NCBI GenBank assembly: GCA_018606645.1
Contig: JAGVRI010000001.1
Span: forward strand, 386,926 to 450,925
Direction: 5' to 3'
DNA: 64,000 nucleotides
DNA from: Chloroflexota bacterium
Lineage (GTDB): Bacteria; Chloroflexota; Anaerolineae; JAAYZQ01
Shown here piece by piece: positions 27,533 through 35,270 of the stretch. Each line of letters starts with the position of its first letter. Within the stretch, counting starts at the first letter, position 1. Below the pieces are notes generated by a model that was given only the letters and a program-made list of their open reading frames with translations, searched no databases and had not been told where the DNA came from. Made by a program: the position numbers and the translations under genes.

Positions 27533-30500
27533 GGCCGCCCTCCTTCCCTTCGCCGCAGGTACACCACCGCGCCGATGAGCGACAGCCCACCAAGCGCAGG
27601 CCAGAGGCGGGAGACGGAATTCGCCGTTGCGGGTGCGCCGCTGCCCCGCCGTTCCAGCGCCGTCAAGCGGGCTTGCAGATCGTCAAATTGCGCCTGCTGG
27701 GCGGCATTCTGTGCCTCCAAAGCCGCAACGCGCCCCTCCAACCGGGCGATGTGGGCGTCCTGCTCTTGAGAGAGTTGGTACAACCCCTGGATCGCCGCCA
27801 GTGCCACGCCGTCGGCGTCTACGGTGCTGATGTGCGTGTTGTCCTCGCCCACCCCGAACGCCGCGTAGAAATCCTGCGCCACCGGCCCGATGTGGCGGAT
27901 GGCGGGGTCCTGGCTGCGGTAGTTCCAGGTCTGGATGGGGATGGTAGCCAGGCGGTCCAGGACGTTGCGGCCGTCCACAGAGACAAAGTTCTCCTTCGCC
28001 GCGCGGTCGCTGAGAGAGGACCACGAACCGCTGCCGCTGACGAGCACCACGCCCGTACCCGTCCCTGAAGCGGTGTAGAAACGCGCCCCGCCATGGGAGC
28101 GTACGGTGAAGGTGTTATCCCCCCAGGACGAGGCGGCTTCGGCGCTCGACCAGACGAAAGACCCCGGATGGGTGGCTTGGGCCTGAGCGCCGGCGGCGAA
28201 GGAGTAGGCTCCACTGGCGATATTGTCTGCTCCGCCAGGGACGGTGGCGGCGTTGCCGCTGGCAGTGTTGTTCCAACCGCCACCCACAGTGGTGGAGGCT
28301 CCACCCGCTTCGTTAGAGTAACCTCCGCCGATGGTGGCGTGGAAGCCGCCGCTGGCGGTGTTGGACTCGCCCCCGCCGATGGCGGCGTATGTAGCAGTTG
28401 TGGTAATCAGGTTGCCCCACCCGCCGGCGATGGCAGAGGCTGCACCCTGAGCCCGATTGCCAAAATGATGAGGGCCATCGGTTCCCCCACCACCAACAAA
28501 TGCCCCTGCACCGCTGGCAGTGTTATGCTCGCCCCCGCCGACGGTGGCGTACTCGCCGCTGGCGGTGTTACTCTCGCCCCCGCCGACGGTGGCGCGCGAT
28601 CCGCTGGCGGTGTTGGCCTCGCCCCCGCCGACGGTGGCGTAGTAATTGCTGGCGGTGTTGTAAGCACCCCCGCCGACGGTGGCGTAGGTAGCGTTCGTCG
28701 GGTCGCTATCGCCGTCGCCCGCACGGTTTCTCCCGCCGCCGCCAATGGTGCCATAGTCATCTGTCACCCGGTTGTTGGTGATGTCGGGATAGCTCGGCTC
28801 CGTCGGTCCGCCGCCGGCGATGGTGGCGTAGGCTCCGGCGGCAGTGTTGCGCGAGCCCCCTGCAACGGTGGCGTACAAGCCACTGGCGGTGTTGGAATCG
28901 CCCCCGCCGACGGTGCCGCTCTGCTGACTAGCCACATTGTTGATACCCCCACCGATCGTGGAGTACCAGGCATTGGCAGTGTTGTTCTGGCCCCCGCCAA
29001 CGGTGGCATAACTACCCCCGGCCGTGTTGTATATGCCGCCGCCGACGGTAGCAGCACCGCTGGCGGCGTTGCTCGCGCCCCCGCCGACGGTGGCGTAGCG
29101 AGCATTCGTCGGGTCGCCATCGCCGTCCCCGGCCCGGTTACCACCGCCCCCACCGATGGCGCCATAGTCGTCGGTGACGCGGTTGTTGGTATTGGTCGGG
29201 TCGCTCGGATCCGACGGCCCGCCGCCGGCGATGGTGGCGTAGGCTGCGCCGGCAGCATTGTAGTCGCCCCCGCCGATGGTAGCGGATTCGCCGCTCGCGG
29301 CGTTGCTCCAGCCCCCACTAATCGTGGAAGCAGGGCCGTTGGCGGTGTTGAACGCGCCCCCGCCTACGGCAGCATAGTCGTGGCTGGCGGTGTTATGCCA
29401 GCCCCCGCTGACAGTGGTGCCCGTATAGACGGCGGTGTTTCCAACGCCACCGCTGACGGTGGCGTAAATGCCACTGGCGTTGTTGCTATAGCCCCCGCCG
29501 ACGGTGGCGACGAGGCCGCTGGCGGTGTTGCTCCAGCCCCCGCCGACAGTGGAGGCACCGGCGCTGGCGGTGTTGATGTTGCCCCCGCCGACAGTGGCGT
29601 TTGAGTCGTTGGCGGTGTTGCCAGAACCCCCGCCGACGGTGGCGGACTGGCCGCTGGCGGCGTTGGCCCAGCCCCCGCCGACGGTGGCGAGGTAGTCGCT
29701 GGCGGTGTTGTTGCCACCCCCGCCAACGGTAGCGAGGTAGTTGCTGGCGGTGTTGCCACTGCCCCCGCCGACGGTGGCGTAGGTGCCGCTGGCGGTATTG
29801 CTATACCCCCCGCCGATGGTGGCGACTGCGCCGCTGGCGGCGTTGATCCAGCCCCCGCCGACGGTGGCGACGTCGCCGCTGGCGGTGTTGCTATTGCCCC
29901 CGCCGACGGTGCCATAGTTGGCAGCAACCTGGTTGATGTGACCACTCGCCCCGCCACCGCCGATGGTGGCGCCCACCACACCGGCCGTCGCGCTGTTGCC
30001 GCTGTAACCGCCGATGACATTTGGGCTGTCGGCGTTCGGCTCCAGGCGCAGTGCGCGGGCGTTGTTCACTCGCAACTCCAGAGCCTGGTTGTCCGTGGTG
30101 CCCAGAAAGTGCGTGGTCGGGTTGGTGCCGCTGTTGCCGGTCAGTTTCCAATAGGCGGCATCGTGGTTGTGGTCGGAGCGGGCGGCAGTGCTGGCCGCGC
30201 CGCTGCCGGCAAAGTTGACGCTGAACTGGCCGCTCGCCAGTGTCAGCCCGGCGCCGGCGGTGTAGGTGGTGTCGTTGTCCACCCCGTCGGCAAAGCCGGC
30301 CGGCACGCCGGTCAAACCGCTCCACGGGGCGGCTTTGCTGAACAAGGCATAGGGCGCAGCGGTCAACGCCTGGCGGGGGGAGAGGGGGGTGTACGAACCG
30401 CTCCCGGCTGGGCAGCGCACGGCGATGGCCAGCCAGTGGGCGTCACCCTGGAAGGCGCCGGCGCCAAAGTCCAGGTCGGGGATGGTGAAGTAGCCGTTGC

Positions 30501-30744
30501 TCACCTGGATACCCGTCTTGGTCTGGGTGGCGCCGATCTGCGTGCCGCCGCCGGCGGCATCCCACAGGCTGAACTGGAAATCGCAGGTGTCATTGACCGG
30601 GCTGCCGTCTATCCTCAACTGCCCTTGATAGGTGAAGGCCGTGCCCAGGGCGGCCTGAGGCGCCTGCGCGGCCGCCAGGCCGACCACCAGCAGGATGGCG
30701 CACATGGTGGCCAATCCGGTGCTACAAAGCTGACTCCTTCTCAT
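27529..30744 (-). CDS. Giant adhesin-like surface protein: YadA-head-like repeats, S74 chaperone domain, coiled coil, membrane anchor
   Basis: 1071 residues, ATG after GGAGG. Order: signal peptide (ATMCAILLVVGLAAAQA); N-terminal domain (FTYQGQLRIDGSPVNDTCDFQFSLWD) of the type also found in the 4.6-7.9 kb paralogues; about three dozen units of roughly 14 residues (ATVGGGxxNTASG), as in YadA/hep_Hag heads; then a Peptidase_S74-like intramolecular chaperone (LSDRAAKENF near residue 911, IGPVAQDFY, STVDADGVALAAIQGL). A heptad coiled coil (about residues 990-1033) and a C-terminal helix with basic stop (LIGAVVYLRRREGGRP) follow. A trimeric fibre anchored by its C-terminus is inferred. No YadA beta-barrel is present, consistent with a cell that lacks a standard outer membrane. 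Confidence 0.82.
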   Translation of the reverse strand: MRRSQLCSTGLATMCAILLVVGLAAAQAPQAALGTAFTYQGQLRIDGSPVNDTCDFQFSLWDAAGGGTQIGATQTKTGIQVSNGYFTIPDLDFGAGAFQGDAHWLAIAVRCPAGSGSYTPLSPRQALTAAPYALFSKAAPWSGLTGVPAGFADGVDNDTTYTAGAGLTLASGQFSVNFAGSGAASTAARSDHNHDAAYWKLTGNSGTNPTTHFLGTTDNQALELRVNNARALRLEPNADSPNVIGGYSGNSATAGVVGATIGGGGASGHINQVAANYGTVGGGNSNTASGDVATVGGGWINAASGAVATIGGGYSNTASGTYATVGGGSGNTASNYLATVGGGGNNTASDYLATVGGGWANAASGQSATVGGGSGNTANDSNATVGGGNINTASAGASTVGGGWSNTASGLVATVGGGYSNNASGIYATVSGGVGNTAVYTGTTVSGGWHNTASHDYAAVGGGAFNTANGPASTISGGWSNAASGESATIGGGDYNAAGAAYATIAGGGPSDPSDPTNTNNRVTDDYGAIGGGGGNRAGDGDGDPTNARYATVGGGASNAASGAATVGGGIYNTAGGSYATVGGGQNNTANAWYSTIGGGINNVASQQSGTVGGGDSNTASGLYATVAGGSRNTAAGAYATIAGGGPTEPSYPDITNNRVTDDYGTIGGGGRNRAGDGDSDPTNATYATVGGGAYNTASNYYATVGGGEANTASGSRATVGGGESNTASGEYATVGGGEHNTASGAGAFVGGGGTDGPHHFGNRAQGAASAIAGGWGNLITTTATYAAIGGGESNTASGGFHATIGGGYSNEAGGASTTVGGGWNNTASGNAATVPGGADNIASGAYSFAAGAQAQATHPGSFVWSSAEAASSWGDNTFTVRSHGGARFYTASGTGTGVVLVSGSGSWSSLSDRAAKENFVSVDGRNVLDRLATIPIQTWNYRSQDPAIRHIGPVAQDFYAAFGVGEDNTHISTVDADGVALAAIQGLYQLSQEQDAHIARLEGRVAALEAQNAAQQAQFDDLQARLTALERRGSGAPATANSVSRLWPALGGLSLIGAVVYLRRREGGRP
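28220..29960. repeat. Degenerate tandem repeats of 42-60 bp encoding YadA-head-like units
   Basis: The DNA repeats 'CCCCCGCCGACGGTGGCG...GCTGGCGGTGTTG' many times in frame within the gene 27529-30744. Two larger internal blocks (about 28684-28821 and 29099-29246) encode near-identical segments with NNRVTDDYG and RAGDGD. This is a likely site of slippage and length variation. Confidence 0.85.
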
Positions 30745-30768
30745 CTTTGCCTCCTTTCGTTAGACCCT

Positions 30769-30803
30769 CAGACCTCCGAGGTCTGCGAGACCTCGGAGGT
30801 CTG
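30769..30803. terminator. 16-bp perfect inverted repeat built from a self-palindromic unit
   Basis: CAGACCTCCGAGGTCT (30769-30784), GCG, AGACCTCGGAGGTCTG (30788-30803). Each arm is itself nearly palindromic. It lies between the SnoaL-like gene and the giant adhesin gene (both minus). No U-tract is visible, so terminator or mobile palindrome are both possible. Confidence 0.5.
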
Positions 30804-30877
30804 GTCATCCGGGCTGCTGCGCAGCAGTTCCTGCATCAGCGCTGCCACCAAGGCGGCGAGGCCGGGCCAGGGGATCG

Positions 30878-31312
30878 CTACAGCCCTTTCTCGACCCTCT
30901 TGACCAGGGAATGGATCAGGGTCTCTTCCAGCCAGCCTTTGGCCCCCTGGCGCAGGATCCCCAGCCGGTCGTGCACCGTCCTCAGACGGTGGATCTTGCC
31001 GCCGACCAATTCATAGGTGCACATGGAGAGCCACTCGACACGCTGACCTTCATAGGTGCCGGCAAAGCGGTGTTCAAAGCAAGCCTTGTCGCCCTCGACG
31101 AGGATGCCGACCCCGCTCTCGGCGTAGCTCAGGTCCGCCATGATTTGGGTCATCCATGTGCCGTAGCGCTTCAGTTCGCTGACCCCGTCGAATCTCCCCT
31201 CTGGGGCCTCCCAGACCACGTCCTCGGTGCACAGGGAGGCCGCCTTCTCGACATCCCCCTGGGTCAAGGCTGTCACAAACCCCCGCAAGGTAGTTCTGAT
31301 CTCTTCTGACAT
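30878..31312 (-). CDS. SnoaL-like / NTF2-fold protein
   Basis: 144 residues from the ATG at 31312 (GGGAG upstream); an in-frame ATG at 31330 is the alternative. The NTF2-like pattern is clear: an N-terminal helix LRGFVTALTQGDVEKAASLCTEDVVWEAP, then YGTWMTQIMADLSY, a strand segment KACFEHRFAGTYEGQRVEWLSMCTYEL and GGKIHRLRTVHD. Members include polyketide cyclases, ketosteroid isomerases and many uncharacterised small-ligand proteins; the role here is unknown. It follows the ABM-like gene 31408-31728 with about 95 bp between them, so they may be cotranscribed. Confidence 0.75.
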   Translation of the reverse strand: MSEEIRTTLRGFVTALTQGDVEKAASLCTEDVVWEAPEGRFDGVSELKRYGTWMTQIMADLSYAESGVGILVEGDKACFEHRFAGTYEGQRVEWLSMCTYELVGGKIHRLRTVHDRLGILRQGAKGWLEETLIHSLVKRVEKGL

Positions 31313-31407
31313 CACTTTCACTCCCTTCATCACTTTCCCTCGGCGCCGGACCTGCTCGCGGGGCGAGGTCGGCTCACAGACCCGGTGCCTGGTCCTCAGT
31401 CCCGGAT

Positions 31408-31728
31408 TTAGCCGCCGGGTCGGATGGGCCGCGGGACGACCGGGGACGCCCCCCACAGCTCCATGCTCACATTGAGTGCCAGGGTGTGCAACTCGTCCAG
31501 CAGCCGGCGCACCTCCTCATGCTCGCGCCAGGCGGCCCAGGCTCCCAAATCGGCGAATTCGTAGGTAATCGCGGCCTGGGATGTGCCGCTCAGCGGGCGA
31601 TAGGCGCGGAACTCGACGACGCCCGGCACAGCCAGCGTGCGCTGAATCGCGCCTTGGGTCCATTGCAGGTACGCCTCCACTTTGTCAGGATGGATATTCC
31701 ACTTGACGATCTGAAGCACCATTGTCAT
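31408..31728 (-). CDS. ABM/dimeric alpha-beta barrel family protein
   Basis: 106 residues. The ferredoxin-like dimeric barrel pattern is visible: VLQIVKWNIHPDKVEAYLQWTQ, then an exchange strand VPGVVEFRAYRPLSGTSQAAITYEFADLGAW and a helix AAWREHEEVRRLLDELHTLA. This suits the antibiotic biosynthesis monooxygenase/Dabb superfamily. No catalytic residue can be assigned and the substrate is unknown. It is the first gene upstream of the SnoaL-like gene on the same strand. Confidence 0.65.
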   Translation of the reverse strand: MTMVLQIVKWNIHPDKVEAYLQWTQGAIQRTLAVPGVVEFRAYRPLSGTSQAAITYEFADLGAWAAWREHEEVRRLLDELHTLALNVSMELWGASPVVPRPIRPGG

Positions 31729-32032
31729 TCACCTCCCTTCACTTCTGATAATCCCCGCCCCTCAGTACACTACTATAGCACAAAGGTGGTTACAAAATGT
31801 CCACAAAATGGGAATCCCGAGCTTGCTCGGAGCCGCGCGGGGTAGCGGAAGCTGACCGGGTCAGGCCCAGTCGGAGTGAAATGCCCGGGCAAAGGCCCCA
31901 AAAGCCTACCGGCCGGGAGTTGGGTCAGGTTAGAAAGGGTTGCCCAATGAAAAGCAGGGCAAACCTCCGGGTTTGCCCTGCCGGTGCTCCCAGGCGACGG
32001 TCAGCCAGTCCCCTCGTCACTGCCAGCCGTCG
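31729..32032. other. Intergenic stretch without a gene, containing one terminator
   Basis: About 300 bp. It holds the minus-strand terminator at 31948-31981 and an AT-richer part at 31770-31810, where a minus-strand TATAGT could be a -10 element for the ABM-like gene. The -35 match is weak, so no promoter is called. No supported gene. Confidence 0.6.
31948..31981 (-). terminator. Rho-independent terminator of the GT-C membrane protein cluster
   Basis: GCAGGGCAAACC (31954-31965), loop TCCG, GGTTTGCCCTGC (31970-31981): a perfect 12-bp stem. Read on the minus strand it is followed by TTTTC. It lies about 50 bp after the stop of the gene ending at 32033. Confidence 0.85.
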
Positions 32033-35000
32033 TCACGGTAACGGCTGGAACTTCATCACCCGTTGTCCGTCGGTGTCGGTCACATAGATAAAGCCTTCCG
32101 GGTCCACCGCAATTCCGGTGGGCAGGCTGAACGAGTTCGCGTCGTATCCAAACAGCCCAAACGTGGCCACCAACTCTCCGTCACCCGCAAAGACCGCAAC
32201 GCGATATCCCTCCGGATCGGTGATATAGACACGCCCTTGCGCGTCCACTGCCAGATAGGGCTTGTTGATCACTGACTCGCCGTACCAGGCGTCCACCGAC
32301 CACTGGCGCAGGAACGCATGATCCGGGCTAAAGACCTGAACGCGCTGATTCCAGGTATCGGCGACATAGATATTACCTTCTGCATCCAGATCAATGCCGA
32401 CCGGCTCCTCAAACTGGCCCGGGCCGGCCCCGGCGCTGCCCCACTGATCCAGGTAGTTGCCCTCCTGGTCAAATACCACCACTCGCTTGTTGCCGGTGTC
32501 GGTGACGAACACCCGTCCGGACGCGTCAATGGCGATGTCACGCGGCCCGTAGAACAGCCAGGTAGCGCGGTCGGTCTGACCATAGGTCCCCCACTTGGTC
32601 AGGAAGGTGCCATCCGGAGCAAAGACTTGAATGCGATGGTTCCAGGTATCCGCCACATAGACCCGACCGTCTTGAGCGACGGCGATGCCCCACGGCTCCT
32701 GAAACTGACCATCCCCCAGTTCCAGCGGGCCTGCGCCGTCGGGGTCCACGCAGCCGAGACCGAGGGCCAGGTTGCAGTGGCTCCCCCATTCGCGCCGGAA
32801 GCTGCCGTCTGGGCCAAAGACCTGGACGCGGTGGTTATCCGAATCCACCACATACACATCGCCATCCGGTCCGAGGGCGAGTCCGCGCGGGTGGTTGAAC
32901 TGGCCGGGTCCAGTGCCCACCTGACCCCACACCTGCACCGACTGGAGATCGATATGGGCCTCCGCGTAGGGATCGGGAGGCAATTCATAGGCTTCCGGCG
33001 GCACGGCCCCAAAGTCCCAGAGTTGCTGGGCCACATCCTTGCGCACGCAGAACGAAAAGTTGTGGACATGATACCAGTCATCCGGCGTGCGCGGGTATTG
33101 GCGGTAGTACAGGATCTTCCACAGGATGGCCCGTTTCTGGGGAGAACCCAGGATGTTACGGATCCGTTGCCAGGTAAGGTCCATGTATTGCTGGTTGGGC
33201 CACCAGACCAGCCGCCGTTTGAAGCAGTGGTAGCGATCCCCCAGGAACGGCCGAACCTTGGCGATGATCTTGTCCCCGGCCAGGACAATGGGCACATTCA
33301 AAGCCTCGCGGGTGGGTGTTTCGCCATAGAATTTGCGGTTGGGATACTCGCGCATATACCACTCGAGCGGCCATGAAACATCGCTATCATACGCCACCTC
33401 GATCATCTTGTCACCGACGGTGCGCCGCGAGATCTCGGCGATCTCGTTCATCGTCGGTTTGACGTCGGCCCCACCGTGGGCATACACCAGGAGCTCGGTG
33501 GCATAGTCATAATTGATGTAGGCTGCCATCCAGGCAAAGCGGACCGTAAAGAAGGAGAGAAAGGTCAACACCGTGGCCAGCGACACCAAGACCGTGTTGC
33601 GCCCCCCCAAGCGCCGGGCGACCCGGAGCACGCCGATCACCAATAGAGCAGTGACCATCACCGCCGCCAGCCAACCGCCGGTCGCCTGCAACTTGGAAAG
33701 AGACAGCCCTTGGAAGGGTTGTAGTCGGAGCAAAGTGTAGAGGCCAAAGAATACCAGCGGTAGCAACAGGGCCAGCAGTCCACCGCCGCGCCGCCAGACC
33801 GTCCGCCAATCTGCCGTGGCGAACAGGTCGCCGCAGAACTTGGCGCTCAGGATGATGAACGGCAAGGCCGGGTGGACCCCCAGCCAGGGCATCTTTTCAC
33901 CCGCCCAACTGTAGATGAACAGCGTAGTCAAGGTCCAGAAGATGAGAAAGGCGATGAACCGCATGTCTGAGTCCGATCCCGGCAGCCGGGACTCAGCCGG
34001 GGTCCCTTCCGTATCCTCTCTGCTGGAAGAACTGAATATGCGACGGCACCAATAGTAGACCATCGCCATCGTCCCAAACAGCAGCGGGACAAACTCGTAC
34101 ATCGGCAACAGGATCAGGTAGTAGTACCAAGGTTGACCGCCGCGCTGAACCTCCTGCTGCGCCAACCAGTAACTGATCGAGCCGATGATGCCCGTACCCA
34201 ACCCCACCGGATTGGTAAAGAAAGTAGTGAAAAGTAGGGTATAGATCACAAACATCACGGCGATGGCGACGATCCAGTTCTGCCCCGATAGAGTCCGCAC
34301 CGCCTCCTCCACACTGCTGGGCCGGGGATGCCGGGACCGCAACAACGGTGCGCTCACCAACACGGCCAGGATCGTGCCCCCCGTCACCGTGACCACCGCC
34401 TGCAACACCTTGATCGCCTGTCGGGCTACCTGCGCCGCCTCCTCTGCCCCTGCAGACGCAGTTCGTCCCAGCAGAACACTCATGGTCAGCAGGAGGATGC
34501 TTAACAGCCCGGCCCCCCCATATAGCCAGAGTCGGCGCCGGGGGTTGCCCTTTTCCCACAAGACCAATTCCACCAGGAAACTCAGGCCAATAAAGCCAAA
34601 GATGTAGGCAACCTCTTTGGTGGCCAGAGACAGCATCAGGACAGCCGCCCCCAGATAGAACCACTTCACCCGATGGTCCTCCAGGAAGTGGAACAGAGCG
34701 GCGATCAGCAAGATAGTCCAGACGGCGATATAGATGTCATTGCGAATGTAGCGGGAGTAGTACAGGAACAATGGCGAAATCAGCAACAACAGGGAGGCAA
34801 TGACCGAGCCCAGCCGACCCAACCACCGCCGGAGCAGGATCGGGCTCATGACCATGAACACCCCAAACAGCGCCGGCACGATCCGGGCCGTAAAGTCGTT
34901 GTCGCCAAAGAGAAAGTAGATCAACGCATTGGCGTGAAATAGAAATGGGCCATGCATCATCGGGTTGTGGGCATAGCCGGTGCCGTTGTACAGATAGTAG

Positions 35001-35176
35001 GAGTAGAGAGCATGGAGGCTCTCGTCATGGCTCATCGCCCGCGCCCCCAGGTCCCAGAACCGGCTTGCCACCGCCACCAGAAAGATGGTAGCATACACCG
35101 CCTTCTCCCACGTTGGCTTCAGAAGTTCGACCAGCGGTCGGTCGAAAAACGATTCTCTACTGCCTTGAGATTCCAT
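32033..35176 (-). CDS. TIGR03663-family GT-C membrane protein with C-terminal six-blade NHL propeller
   Basis: 1047 residues. The N-terminal 600 residues hold about a dozen helices and the family's early acidic motif (GARAMSHDESLHALYSYYLYNG) with PMMHGPFLFHANALIYFLFGD. This is the PMT/GT39-like fold of TIGR03663, a Chloroflexi/archaeal family annotated as flippase activity-associated or glycosyltransferase-like. The C-terminal 300 residues contain six NHL repeats, e.g. GDVYVVDSDNHRVQVF, GRVYVADTWNHRIQVF and GFIYVTDTDGQRVMKF. The propeller is probably outside the cell. It is the last gene of a four-gene minus-strand cluster (44752 to 32033). Role in lipid-linked sugar transfer inferred. Confidence 0.83.
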   Translation of the reverse strand: MESQGSRESFFDRPLVELLKPTWEKAVYATIFLVAVASRFWDLGARAMSHDESLHALYSYYLYNGTGYAHNPMMHGPFLFHANALIYFLFGDNDFTARIVPALFGVFMVMSPILLRRWLGRLGSVIASLLLLISPLFLYYSRYIRNDIYIAVWTILLIAALFHFLEDHRVKWFYLGAAVLMLSLATKEVAYIFGFIGLSFLVELVLWEKGNPRRRLWLYGGAGLLSILLLTMSVLLGRTASAGAEEAAQVARQAIKVLQAVVTVTGGTILAVLVSAPLLRSRHPRPSSVEEAVRTLSGQNWIVAIAVMFVIYTLLFTTFFTNPVGLGTGIIGSISYWLAQQEVQRGGQPWYYYLILLPMYEFVPLLFGTMAMVYYWCRRIFSSSSREDTEGTPAESRLPGSDSDMRFIAFLIFWTLTTLFIYSWAGEKMPWLGVHPALPFIILSAKFCGDLFATADWRTVWRRGGGLLALLLPLVFFGLYTLLRLQPFQGLSLSKLQATGGWLAAVMVTALLVIGVLRVARRLGGRNTVLVSLATVLTFLSFFTVRFAWMAAYINYDYATELLVYAHGGADVKPTMNEIAEISRRTVGDKMIEVAYDSDVSWPLEWYMREYPNRKFYGETPTREALNVPIVLAGDKIIAKVRPFLGDRYHCFKRRLVWWPNQQYMDLTWQRIRNILGSPQKRAILWKILYYRQYPRTPDDWYHVHNFSFCVRKDVAQQLWDFGAVPPEAYELPPDPYAEAHIDLQSVQVWGQVGTGPGQFNHPRGLALGPDGDVYVVDSDNHRVQVFGPDGSFRREWGSHCNLALGLGCVDPDGAGPLELGDGQFQEPWGIAVAQDGRVYVADTWNHRIQVFAPDGTFLTKWGTYGQTDRATWLFYGPRDIAIDASGRVFVTDTGNKRVVVFDQEGNYLDQWGSAGAGPGQFEEPVGIDLDAEGNIYVADTWNQRVQVFSPDHAFLRQWSVDAWYGESVINKPYLAVDAQGRVYITDPEGYRVAVFAGDGELVATFGLFGYDANSFSLPTGIAVDPEGFIYVTDTDGQRVMKFQPLP

Positions 35177-35270
35177 AGCAACCTCACCACCCAGACAGAT
35201 CTATCACCGTTTCAGGTCAGAACATCTCCTCATCAGAAACTCCAGCCCCCCGGTCGCAGTTCCTTCCTCT

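Noticed and set aside
28093-29604. 503-codon plus-strand frame rich in GGV/APADGG repeats
   Set aside because: It is the antisense image of the adhesin repeats; the minus-strand gene has a signal peptide, recognised domains and a ribosome site.
28220-29960. Regular DNA repeats that could suggest a CRISPR array
   Set aside because: Repeat units are in frame and encode a coherent beta-roll motif; there are no uniform spacers and no cas genes.
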